Shown: positions 1 to 7,689 of the stretch, piece by piece
How positions within the stretch are numbered: position 1 is the stretch's first letter
Layout: each line of letters starts with the position of its first letter
Assembly: GCA_024278345.1 (NCBI GenBank)
Contig: JAJRTK010000079.1
Span: 1 to 22,436, forward strand
Origin: a bacterium
GTDB taxonomy: Bacteria; CSSED10-310; JAJRTK01
DNA: 22,436 nucleotides
Reading direction: 5' to 3'
Position numbers and translations under genes: made by a program
The notes under the pieces: generated by a model
The model's database searches: none
What the model saw: the letters and a program-made list of their open reading frames with translations, nothing else
What the model was told of the DNA's origin: nothing

Positions 1-153
1 CGGACGACCGCCGAGTAACGCGAGGCGTGACCCTTCGAGTCACGCAAACGTGACCCTTCGAGTCACGCAAACGTGACCCTTCGAGTCACGCAAACGTGAC
101 CCTTCGAGTCACGCAAACGTGACCCGCCGAGCGGTAGCGAGGCGTTGCCCGAA
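1..153. repeat. Tandem array of 23-bp palindromic units (array 1)
   Basis: Three perfect 23-bp units lie at 39-61, 62-84 and 85-107, followed by an 18-nt partial unit at 108-125. Each begins GTCACGCAAACGTGAC, a 6-bp stem with a CAAA loop, then CCTTCGA. Because CGTGAC and GTCACG are complementary, the stem can also form across the CCTTCGA linker, so the array is nested in two registers. A hybrid first unit at 15-38 (GTAACGCGAGGCGTGAC plus linker) resembles the units near 5476. The edges, CGGACGACCGCCGAG on the left and GAGCGGTAGCGAGGCG on the right, recur at the edges of that other array. The window may cut off its left side. There are no unique spacers, so it is not CRISPR. Function unknown. 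Confidence 0.85.
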
Positions 154-250
154 ACCTTGCCACTTCACAATCCTCGAAGTGTCCCGTTTTGCGTGGATGC
201 CCGCCGACCACCGATGACCGGTACTCGATCATGGACTTTGCCTGGAACAA

Positions 251-1612
251 TTAGTTCTTGAGCGCTTGAAGCGGCGCTGGGATGCGGCCGCCTCTTCGGA
301 TGAAGCCGTGGGAACTTTCTTTGGAGATTGCCATGACCGGCGCCTCGCCCAGGAGACCTCCGAAGATCGCTCTTTCCCCGACGCCTTTGCCGGGAACAGG
401 AATGATCCGGATTCCGGTGGTCTTGTGGTTCACCACTCCGATAGCTACCTCGTCGGCGATGATGGCGCTGATGGTCGCCGCGGGCGTGTCTCCCGGGATG
501 GCCACCATGTCCAGGCCCACGGAGCAGACCGCGGTCATGGCTTCGAGCTTCGAAAGGCTCAAGGCCCCCGCTTCCACGGCCTGGATCATTCCCTGGTCCT
601 CGCTCACGGGGATGAAGGCTCCGCTGAGGCCGCCCACGTAGGAGGAAGCCATGGCTCCGCCCTTTTTCACGGCGTCCACAAGGAGGGCCAGGGCAGCGAT
701 GGTGCCGTGGGTTCCGCATCTTTCCAGGCCCATGGCTTCGAGGATGTCGGCGATGCTGTCTCCCGCCGCTGGGGTTGGAGCCAGGGAGATATCGAGGATC
801 CCGAACTCCACGCCCAAGCGCTGGGCTATGGTGCGGCCCACCACCTCGCCGGCGCGGACGATCTTGAAAGCCGTTCGTTTGATGGTTTCCGCCAGTTGAC
901 CCATATCGACATCACCGACGGTCTCAAGGGCCTTGAGGACGACTCCCGGGCCGCTGACGCCCACGTTGATGACGCATTCGGGCTCGCCGATCCCGTGGAA
1001 GGCTCCGGCCATAAATGGGTTGTCTTCGGGGACGTTGGCGAAGACCACCAGTTTGGCGCAACCGATGCCGTCCCGGTCCGCGGTGGCCTGGGCCAGGTCC
1101 TTGATGAGGATCCCCATCTGCCCGATGGCGTCCATATTCATCCCTGCCCGGGTGGTCGCCACGTTCACTGAGCCGCAAAGGCGTTCCGTCGATGAAAGGG
1201 CCAGGGGGATGGACTCGATGAGCGTCCGGTCGCCTCGGGTGTAACCCTTGTGGACGAGGGCGGAAAAGCCGCCCACGAAGTCGATCCCCAGACTGCCCGC
1301 TTCCTCGTCTATGGCCTTGGCCAGGCTCACCATCTCCTTGCGGGTGCGGCCCTCGGCCAGGAGGGAGAGTGGAGTCAGGGACAGCCTGCGGTTGCAGATG
1401 GGGATGCCCAGTTCGTCTTGGACCTGGTTCGAGATGGGGACCAGGTCCCGGACAAAGTGGCGGATCTTGCGTCGGACGCGGTCCTGGGTTTCCGAGGCCC
1501 GGCTCCCGATACAGTCGCGGAGGCTGAGGCCCATGGTGATGGTGCGGATGTCCAGATGCTCCAGGCGCACCATGAGGAGGGTGTCGAGGATTTCTCCGGG
1601 GTCTAACTGCAT
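251..1612 (-). CDS. UPF0210 / PFL family protein (DUF711)
   Basis: The 453-residue product matches the usual length and pattern of the UPF0210 (DUF711, 'PFL family') proteins. Characteristic segments include DIRTITMGLSLRDC near the N-terminus, FVGGFSALVHKGY, NPFMAGAFHGIGE, INVGVSGPGVV, VEFGILDISLAPTPA, GLSGAFIPVSED, and a C-terminal GGRIPAPLQALKN. The fold is related to pyruvate formate-lyase, but the family lacks a demonstrated radical activity and its function is not established. The ATG at 1612 was chosen because the preceding in-frame residues, read from a TTG at 1735, do not resemble the family N-terminus; no strong ribosome binding site precedes either start. The ACT-domain gene just upstream is the classic partner of this family, so the two are probably co-transcribed and act together, perhaps with the ACT protein sensing an amino acid. 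Confidence 0.93.
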   Translation of the reverse strand: MQLDPGEILDTLLMVRLEHLDIRTITMGLSLRDCIGSRASETQDRVRRKIRHFVRDLVPISNQVQDELGIPICNRRLSLTPLSLLAEGRTRKEMVSLAKAIDEEAGSLGIDFVGGFSALVHKGYTRGDRTLIESIPLALSSTERLCGSVNVATTRAGMNMDAIGQMGILIKDLAQATADRDGIGCAKLVVFANVPEDNPFMAGAFHGIGEPECVINVGVSGPGVVLKALETVGDVDMGQLAETIKRTAFKIVRAGEVVGRTIAQRLGVEFGILDISLAPTPAAGDSIADILEAMGLERCGTHGTIAALALLVDAVKKGGAMASSYVGGLSGAFIPVSEDQGMIQAVEAGALSLSKLEAMTAVCSVGLDMVAIPGDTPAATISAIIADEVAIGVVNHKTTGIRIIPVPGKGVGERAIFGGLLGEAPVMAISKESSHGFIRRGGRIPAPLQALKN

Positions 1613-1780
1613 GGTGGGGATTCCGGTGGCTGGAGTTTGCCGAAATAAGTTGGGGTCATCGGCGAGCAGGGCGACGGACGTGAGCGGCCGCGAGTGGCCG
1701 GAGCGGAACTCAGCACAAAGAAGCTTGAAGGGCAAGCCGTTACCCAGGGATTAGGAGAGAGGTTTTTCTTCTTCACCCGC
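1613..1780. other. Spacer between the ACT and UPF0210 genes
   Basis: These 168 bp are open in the UPF0210 frame from a TTG at 1735, but the encoded residues look non-conserved. On the minus strand, about 1640-1712 contains a stretch with GTTCCGCTC and GCTCGCCGATGACC that loosely resembles the dispersed repeat found at 9483 and 22348. No terminator-like hairpin with a T-tract was seen. Confidence 0.4.
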
Positions 1781-2314
1781 TCAGACCCGGTGCATCGCTT
1801 CGAAAATCTCCTGTTTCTGGATGGAGACTTCGAGGCCAAGGTCTCGGCCGGCGCTCATGACCCGTTCCTTGAAGGTCTTGAAGCTATAGCTCTGAAGGTC
1901 GAGATCGACGGAGAGGATGAGGCTGAAATAGCCCTGGAGAATGGTTTGGCTCACGTCGCGAATGTTGCCCCCCTGCCCGGCGATGGCGGTTGCCAGTGTG
2001 GCCAGAATCCCCTGTTGATCGATGCCGAAGGAACAGATGACAATCCTGTTGCCAACGCGATTCTGCCGGTCGTTGGTGGGTGGCCGGTTCGCCATGGGCC
2101 GTGGAGGGGAGGGCGGAATCGGTTTCTGCCGGTGGGATTTGGTTCCGTAGTCGTGGGCTGGAGGGGCGTTTTTGTGCCCCGGGGCGACGATGGAGAGGCC
2201 CATTTGCCGCGCAACATCCCTGGCCGACGGCGTGAGGATGGCGTCTTCGTCCAGGACGAGCTGGTCCCGCCCTCTTTGGGACTGAAGCATTTCCGCCGTG
2301 ATGACTTTTCGCAT
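1781..2314 (-). CDS. EutQ-like N-terminal segment fused to a UPF0237-type ACT domain
   Basis: The 177-residue protein has two parts. Residues 88-177 form an ACT domain of the UPF0237/GcvR-like type (IVICSFGIDQQGILATLATA, NIRDVSQTILQGYF and the terminal IFEAMHRV). In other bacteria this small protein (about 90 residues) is encoded next to UPF0210, exactly as here, and is assumed to be a regulator that binds a small ligand. Residues 1-45 (MRKVITAEML, then ILTPSARDVARQMGLSIV) resemble the beginning of ethanolamine-utilisation EutQ and related microcompartment proteins; the ARDVAR segment is typical. A proline-rich linker (about 46-87) joins them. An AAGGA ribosome binding site lies about 8 nt before the ATG. 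The ACT assignment is firm; the EutQ-like reading is by pattern and the joint function is unknown. Confidence 0.87.
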   Translation of the reverse strand: MRKVITAEMLQSQRGRDQLVLDEDAILTPSARDVARQMGLSIVAPGHKNAPPAHDYGTKSHRQKPIPPSPPRPMANRPPTNDRQNRVGNRIVICSFGIDQQGILATLATAIAGQGGNIRDVSQTILQGYFSLILSVDLDLQSYSFKTFKERVMSAGRDLGLEVSIQKQEIFEAMHRV

Positions 2315-2437
2315 CGATGGTTCCTTGAGGGTCCGTTCAGGGCGCCTTCGGTGGAGTTCCGCGGCGCCGTTAGCAGTTGGCGTCGAGCACCTTTTCCCAT
2401 GGGGAGGAGCCCGTGGAGTGGATTCCGTGAAGAGGGT

Positions 2438-5161
2438 TCAAGGGTCGAGCGTTTCAAGAGCTTGGATGGCGGAGGGTCTTTGCGCCTTGACGAGGGCGAT
2501 GCAAAGGTCGATGGACTGGAGGGCTGCTTCCAGGTTTCGTGGGCCTCCTGGCAATCGATGAAGGAGTGGCTCGAAGAAGCTTCGGGCCTGGCGTTTTTCC
2601 GATTCTTGGCAGAACCGGTCAGCCAGGAATGGCAGGTCGCCTCGGTGGGTTCCAGGAAGGCGGGGCAGGATGGCCTCGACGTTGCCGGTGAGCCAGTTCC
2701 AGGCTCCAGCCAGGTCGTCGGTGCCGTGAAAGTGCCTCCATAATAGCCGACTTGCCTCGTTGAGTCGAAGGCTTGGGTCCAGGATGAGGCGCCGGATTTC
2801 CGGGGCAAGGCTTGTAGCACGGATCTTGGCCAATCCTGCCACGATTTCGGATCGGACGATGGGGTCGTTGGACGTTTTAAGGACGGCGGCCAGCAGGTGG
2901 AAGAGGTTGCTTCCCTCGATTTCCGTGGCTACGGCCAGGGCCGTGGGTATGAGGTCCCTTTCCAGGCGTTCGGGGTGGGGCTCGCCGCCTTCCAGGTAGA
3001 GGCGTCCCAGGCTCGCGAGCTTCTTCCGGGTCTCCGGGTCTTGGGTCGTCATGGCCAAATAGGCGACGACATCCCCGCGAAACGTGCTGTTTCCTTCCGT
3101 GGCTGGACCGTCCAGTGGGCCGAGCTTTTTCAGGACGGGGCGGTAGATGCGCTGTCCCAGGGCAGACAGTTTCGGTCGGAGCCTCTTGGGCACCACCTGG
3201 CGATGGAGAATCCCCAGGAGCGAGATGGGGGCCGTGGCCACGAAGGGATTGGCATCCACCGCCAGGGATTCCAGGAGGCGAAGGACTGTTCCCGCGGGGA
3301 TTGCGGCGCTTTGGAAACCCGCCACCAGGCTGTCCGCCAGGGAGAGGCGCTCCCGTGACGTTAGCTTCTCAAGGCCGGTCGTGGCCAGGGCTTCGAGCTG
3401 TTTTCCCGGGAGGGACCACCGGAAGTAACCGTTGCCCCCGGCGTTGGGGAAGAGCCAGGCCGGCATGGGGCCTTCCAGTGGCAGTTCCCCGGACGGCCCG
3501 GTCACCAGGCCGCAGCTCCGGCGCTGAACGCCGCCGGATTCATAGCGGACGCAGAGGGGGAACTGCCAGGAAAAGCTCTGCTCCAGCCCTGCCCCCACGG
3601 GGCTGTATCTTTCCACGTGGTAGCGCAGGGAAGCCGCGGCGTCGGTCTTGTTCCAGACAACCTTTGCCCTGAGCTCGGGAACGCCGGGCTGCAGAAGGAA
3701 GCTCTTGAAGGGCGCGGCCACCCTTTTTCCAGATTCGGCGGCCAAAGCGCTCAAAAGGTCGTCCACGGCGGCGCTTTCGTTGGCGTGGAGACGGAGATAC
3801 CGCTGGATTCCCTTCTGGAAGGCCGGGCGCCCCATCCAGCTCTCGAACATACCCAATACCGCCGCGCCCTTGCTGTAGGTGATGCCGTCGAAGGCGTTGT
3901 CGATGTCGTGGCTTGTGCGGATCTCCTGGCGAATCTTTCGGGAAGAGTCGAAGCTGTCCTCGTCCATGGCCGAATGGATCCGATCTTGGAGCTCCACGTC
4001 GGCATTCCACCCAGGAAACCACTGGTGGACGACGCGGGCGGCGAGCCAGGTGGCGAAGGCCTCGTTGAGCCAAAGATCGTCCCACCAGGCCATGGTGACC
4101 AGGTTCCCGAACCACTGGTGGGCCAGCTCGTGGACGATGATGCCCGCCGCGTGGCGCCGGAGGGATTCCGATGCATCCTCTGGCCGGAAAAGAAGGAACT
4201 TCTCCCGGAACATGATGGCGCCGACGTTCTCCATGGCGCCGGCCTCGAAGTCGGGAACGGCCAGGATATCGAGCTTTTCATAGGGAAACCCCATCCCGAA
4301 ATAGCGCTCCAGGCGAAGAATGGCCTCCCGGGTGGTCTCCAGGGCGAGGCCCAGCTTGCCACCCTTGCCATGAGCCGCCACGGCCCGGAGAGGCAGAGGG
4401 CGTTGGCGGACACTGCTGGGGGGTACGGGATCACCGGCGACCACGTCCAGCGGACCCACGGCGAAGGAGATAAGGTAGGTGGGAAGGGGCGGTGTCTCCC
4501 GGAAACGGACCTCTTTTTTTCCGTCCGGTAGCAAGATTGTCTCACTCACCGGTGTCGCCCCGATGACTACGTCGTCACGGGCCGCAACCACAGAGATCTC
4601 AAAAGGTGTCTTGAAGCCCGGCTCGTCGAAAGATGGAAAACAACGCCGCGCATCGATGGCCTCGAATTGCGTGAAAGCGTACCGAAGCCCCGATTCCTCT
4701 ACCAGGTAGAGCCCTCGAAGCTGTCGGTCGAAAGGGGCTTCATAGACAATCCGGAGCGTCGCCTCCTGCGGGGGCACTTGCTGGGACAAGGTTATCTTGG
4801 CCAGCCCGTCATCGGTGGTCTGCCCGTAGGAGGCCTCGATCTCGCGGCCGTCCTGAAGGCGCAAGCTCGCCCGCCGGACTTCCAAAAGATTGCCGTGGAG
4901 CCAGATTTCCCCCGTGGCCGCGGCCATCCGAAGGTCGATCTCCGCCGTGCCGGAAAAAGTCTCCCGCTCCGGAGATATTTCCAGTTTCAGCCGATAACGG
5001 AGCGGTCGAATCTCCGGCGGAAGACGGAACAGCTTCGCCCCGGGGGCCAAATCCGAGGCACTCGCCGCCTGGAGTGGCTCCAGAAGGCCCACAAAGCAAA
5101 ATAAGATCCCCCAAAAACAGACAAGGAGGGCCCGGGCAACGAGCAAGTAGAGAAGATACAT
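2438..5161 (-). CDS. Exported M1 family zinc aminopeptidase (PepN/ERAP-like)
   Basis: The product (907 residues) cleaves N-terminal amino acids from peptides. It has the M1 exopeptidase motif GAMEN at 308-312, zinc ligands HELAH at 344-348 and Glu367 in NEAFA, and the catalytic Tyr429 in ITYSKG. The first ~35 residues are strongly hydrophobic and end in AASA, which predicts a signal peptide, so the enzyme probably works in the periplasm or outside the cell. An ERAP1-like helical C-terminal region follows the catalytic domain. The start at 5161 places the signal peptide at the N-terminus; the reading frame stays open to 5272, but that extension would bury it. A perfect TATAAT box lies about 50 nt upstream. 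The ACT gene follows 123 bp downstream on the same strand and may be in the same transcript. All key residues are present. Confidence 0.95.
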   Translation of the reverse strand: MYLLYLLVARALLVCFWGILFCFVGLLEPLQAASASDLAPGAKLFRLPPEIRPLRYRLKLEISPERETFSGTAEIDLRMAAATGEIWLHGNLLEVRRASLRLQDGREIEASYGQTTDDGLAKITLSQQVPPQEATLRIVYEAPFDRQLRGLYLVEESGLRYAFTQFEAIDARRCFPSFDEPGFKTPFEISVVAARDDVVIGATPVSETILLPDGKKEVRFRETPPLPTYLISFAVGPLDVVAGDPVPPSSVRQRPLPLRAVAAHGKGGKLGLALETTREAILRLERYFGMGFPYEKLDILAVPDFEAGAMENVGAIMFREKFLLFRPEDASESLRRHAAGIIVHELAHQWFGNLVTMAWWDDLWLNEAFATWLAARVVHQWFPGWNADVELQDRIHSAMDEDSFDSSRKIRQEIRTSHDIDNAFDGITYSKGAAVLGMFESWMGRPAFQKGIQRYLRLHANESAAVDDLLSALAAESGKRVAAPFKSFLLQPGVPELRAKVVWNKTDAAASLRYHVERYSPVGAGLEQSFSWQFPLCVRYESGGVQRRSCGLVTGPSGELPLEGPMPAWLFPNAGGNGYFRWSLPGKQLEALATTGLEKLTSRERLSLADSLVAGFQSAAIPAGTVLRLLESLAVDANPFVATAPISLLGILHRQVVPKRLRPKLSALGQRIYRPVLKKLGPLDGPATEGNSTFRGDVVAYLAMTTQDPETRKKLASLGRLYLEGGEPHPERLERDLIPTALAVATEIEGSNLFHLLAAVLKTSNDPIVRSEIVAGLAKIRATSLAPEIRRLILDPSLRLNEASRLLWRHFHGTDDLAGAWNWLTGNVEAILPRLPGTHRGDLPFLADRFCQESEKRQARSFFEPLLHRLPGGPRNLEAALQSIDLCIALVKAQRPSAIQALETLDP

Positions 5162-5213
5162 GGGAAAAACTCTTGGAAATCGATGGCGCGCTTGGCGAAC
5201 ATGACAAAACCCA

Positions 5214-5219
5214 ATTATA
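5214..5219 (-). promoter_or_regulatory. Putative -10 box of the M1 aminopeptidase promoter
   Basis: The minus strand reads TATAAT here, which would give a leader of roughly 45 nt before the ATG at 5161. A weak -35 candidate, TTCGGA, lies at 5238-5243 with an 18-nt spacer. Only the -10 is convincing. Confidence 0.45.
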
Positions 5220-5341
5220 CAGGGCATGGAGGAAAATTCCGAAAACGTCACACCGGAAGATAGGCAAGGCACTGCAGTTGAACCGATTCTTCGCCATAAT
5301 CCTCATGGAGACCAATCGACCACCCCGGAAGTATGAAAGAA

Positions 5342-5592
5342 ACGACGCGGAGCGTCGTACATAAACGTGGGTCCAGGGAGCGAGCTCCCTGGTGGGTGCA
5401 GGGCAAAGCCCTGCCAGGGGACCGGGGACGGAGTCCCCGGACGACCGCCGAGCGGAGCGAGGCGTGACCCGCCAGGTAACGCGCGGCGTGACCCGCTGGG
5501 TAACGCGCGGCGTGACCCGCTGGGTAACGCGCGGCGTGACCCGCTGGGTAACGCGCGGCGTGACCCGCTGAGCGGAGCGAGGCGTGGCCCGC
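5342..5592. repeat. Hairpin string plus 24-bp tandem array (array 2)
   Basis: Four perfect inverted repeats follow each other: ACGACGC/GCGTCGT with loop GGA at 5342-5358, CCAGGGAG/CTCCCTGG with loop CGAG at 5373-5392, GCAGGGC/GCCCTGC with loop AAA at 5398-5414, and CCGGGGAC/GTCCCCGG with loop GGA at 5422-5440. They lead into an edge module CGGACGACCGCCGAG, then four units GTAACGCGCGGCGTGAC + CCGCTGG starting at 5476, 5500, 5524 and 5548, and a closing edge GAGCGGAGCGAGGCG. Each unit is a near-palindrome with one mismatch in a 7-bp stem. The edge modules recur in the array at 1-153. The element fills most of the gap between two divergent genes. It has no unique spacers and no coding potential that I believe. 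Confidence 0.85.
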
Positions 5593-5645
5593 AATCTAAG
5601 AAGACAATGATCTGCTTTGCGTGTACTTTCACGGTAATCCGTTGC

Positions 5646-5650
5646 GGAGG
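5646..5650 (+). promoter_or_regulatory. Ribosome binding site of the fatty acyl-CoA reductase
   Basis: GGAGG lies 7 nt before the ATG at 5658 and fixes that start. Confidence 0.75.
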
Positions 5651-5657
5651 CTAGACC

Positions 5658-7631
5658 ATGAGAAAAAAAATCTTCGTGACCGGTGGGACCGGCTTCATCG
5701 GCCGGGGTCTTGTCCGGGCGCTGTTGAGCCGAGGGATCCAGCTCTTCCTGCTGGTCCGGCCCAACTCCATGGAGCGCCATGGGCATCTGTTGGCCGAATT
5801 CCGCCACCAGGCAGGCGGGGCCTCCTCCTCCCTGGAAATCGTCCAAGGGGATCTTTGCGGGGACCTTGGGCATGTTCGCTCGTCGTTGCCATACGATCTC
5901 GACGCCGTCTTCCATCTGGCGGCCCTCTACGATTTGGGAGCCACAAGGGAGCGGCTCATGGAGGTCAATGTCGAGGGAACCCGGAAACTGCTGAACCTCC
6001 TTCGGGAATTGGAGTTTGGGGGGACGCTCCACTATGTCAGCTCCGTGGCCGTGGCGGGAGACCACCAGGGAAGGTTTACCGAGGAGATGTTCCAGTGCGG
6101 CCAGAAGTTTCAGCACCCGTACAACCGGAGCAAGTTCGAGGCGGAAAAACTGGTGCGCCGGATCGCGGATGTTCCCGTCCGGATTTACCGGCCATCGGCT
6201 GTCGTTGGGAACAGCATGACCGGAGAATCCCCCAGACTCGATGGTCCGACGGTCTTGTTCCCCATCCTGGAGAAGCTGAGGCGTTGGCTGCCTCCCTCGG
6301 CTCCCCTGGTGGCTTTCCCCCTGGGGGGCCGCCTGAACATGGTTCCCGTGGATTTCGTCGTGGCGGCCATGGACCGGATTGCGCACCTGCCGGGCCTGGA
6401 CGGGAAGACCTTTCACATCGTGGACCCCCGACCCCTCCCCACGGAAAAGAGTCTGACAGCACTCCTGGAGGCCACCGGCGGCCCGAGGATCCGGTGGGTG
6501 CTTCCGGCAGATCCCGCCCTCTTGTTTCCGGGAATTGCCGACACCATCAGGGAATCGGGTGCCGCACGTATGCTGCTTCACCAGATCCTGGCCGGAGAGG
6601 GAATTCCCCCCTCGATCCTGGACGCCAGAGTGGACGGAGCCCGGTTCCGGTGCGCCAATACCGTGGCCGCCCTGGAGGGGAGCGGGATCCAGTGCCCCCC
6701 CTTGCCCGACTACGTGGACCGGTTGTGGCGCTACTACGAAGAACACCTCTCCCCGGCCAGGAACGTGGATGCGCGTCGCGGGCAGGCCCTTTCCGGGCGG
6801 CGGATCGTGATCACGGGTGCATCCTCCGGAATCGGCCGCGCCACCGCCCACTTGTGCGCGCGGCACGGAGCCAGGCTGATCCTGGTGGCCCGCCGGAAGG
6901 AAAAGCTCCAGGAGCTTTGCCAAGAGATCGAGCCTCTGGCCGGGACCGCAACCGCCTATCCTTGTGACTTGTCCGACGGTGACGCCTGCGACGAGCTGAT
7001 CTCCGCCGTCCTGGACCGGGAGGGCGGTATCGACGTCCTTTTCAACAACGCCGGCCACTCCATCCGCCGCCCCCTGGATCAGTCGTTCCACCGCTTCCAC
7101 GATTTTGAGCGCCTCATGCGGATCAATTACTTCCCCGCGGTCCGTCTGACGTTGGGGTTTCTGCCCGGAATGGTGGAGCGGCGAGACGGACATATCCTCC
7201 ACTCTTCCACCATGGGAACCATGGGGCCATCGCCCAGGTTTGCCGCCTATCTTCCAACCAAATGCGCCTTCGACGCCTTCTGTGACTGCCTGGCCGCGGA
7301 ATACGCCGACAGGGGGATCGCCGCCACGCGTCTCCATTTTCCCCTGGTCCGGACGGAGATGATCAGCCCAACCGCCGAGTATGCCGGCGCCAAGGCCATG
7401 TCGCCCAAGGAAGCCGCGGAGATCGTCATCGACGCCATCGTAGAACGTCCTCGCCAGGTCCTGCCACCCCTGGGCTACGTCATGCGTCTTTCCGCCCTGT
7501 TCGGCCCAAGGTTCTACAGCCAGGTCCTGAACCTGCTCCACCACCTTTGGCCTGCCGGTGAAGACCTCCATCCCGAACTCGAGCCCGACAGGAACCTGGC
7601 CCGCCTTCTCTTTCCGGCCCCGATCATCTGA
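5658..7631 (+). CDS. Alcohol-forming fatty acyl-CoA reductase, two fused SDR domains
   Basis: The 657-residue product matches in length and order the bifunctional Marinobacter fatty acyl-CoA/ACP reductase (Maqu_2507 type), which converts acyl-CoA to fatty alcohol with NADPH. The N-terminal extended SDR domain (about 1-370) has TGGTGFIG at 8-15 and Tyr155/Lys159 in HPYNRSK. The C-terminal classical SDR domain (about 378-657) has TGASSGIG at 386-393, a NNAG motif followed by SIRR, and Tyr531/Lys535. In the studied relatives the C-terminal domain makes the aldehyde and the N-terminal domain reduces it to the alcohol. The usual catalytic serine position is Thr518, preceded by Ser517. A GGAGG ribosome binding site precedes the ATG. 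The gene stands alone between repeat regions, with no wax synthase visible, so a role in wax ester or lipid alcohol formation is inferred. A hypothetical paralogue acting on another aldehyde is possible. Confidence 0.88.
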   Translation: MRKKIFVTGGTGFIGRGLVRALLSRGIQLFLLVRPNSMERHGHLLAEFRHQAGGASSSLEIVQGDLCGDLGHVRSSLPYDLDAVFHLAALYDLGATRERLMEVNVEGTRKLLNLLRELEFGGTLHYVSSVAVAGDHQGRFTEEMFQCGQKFQHPYNRSKFEAEKLVRRIADVPVRIYRPSAVVGNSMTGESPRLDGPTVLFPILEKLRRWLPPSAPLVAFPLGGRLNMVPVDFVVAAMDRIAHLPGLDGKTFHIVDPRPLPTEKSLTALLEATGGPRIRWVLPADPALLFPGIADTIRESGAARMLLHQILAGEGIPPSILDARVDGARFRCANTVAALEGSGIQCPPLPDYVDRLWRYYEEHLSPARNVDARRGQALSGRRIVITGASSGIGRATAHLCARHGARLILVARRKEKLQELCQEIEPLAGTATAYPCDLSDGDACDELISAVLDREGGIDVLFNNAGHSIRRPLDQSFHRFHDFERLMRINYFPAVRLTLGFLPGMVERRDGHILHSSTMGTMGPSPRFAAYLPTKCAFDAFCDCLAAEYADRGIAATRLHFPLVRTEMISPTAEYAGAKAMSPKEAAEIVIDAIVERPRQVLPPLGYVMRLSALFGPRFYSQVLNLLHHLWPAGEDLHPELEPDRNLARLLFPAPII

Positions 7632-7644
7632 ATCGGCGGTGGGT

Positions 7645-7677
7645 CGCCGGCAAGTGTGGAGCCGGCTCCTGCCGGCG
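7645..7677. repeat. REP-like palindromic element
   Basis: GCCGGC occurs three times (7646-7651, 7661-7666, 7671-7676), and GGAGCCGGCTCC at 7658-7669 is a perfect 12-bp palindrome. The arrangement CGCCGGCAAG followed by TGTGGAGCCGGCTCC resembles the REP elements known from pseudomonads, which often lie just past the 3' ends of genes, as here 13 bp after the reductase stop. It may also act as a transcription barrier, but there is no T-tract. Confidence 0.55.
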
Positions 7678-7689
7678 CATCGGTCCGAG

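Noticed and set aside
1-153. CRISPR array
   Set aside because: Units are contiguous with no unique spacers, and no cas genes are present.
1613-1735. Longer UPF0210 protein starting at a TTG
   Set aside because: The extra 41 residues do not resemble the family N-terminus and no good ribosome binding site supports the TTG.
1694-2743. Plus-strand open frame opposite the ACT and M1 genes
   Set aside because: It is the complement of two well-supported genes and shows no family features.
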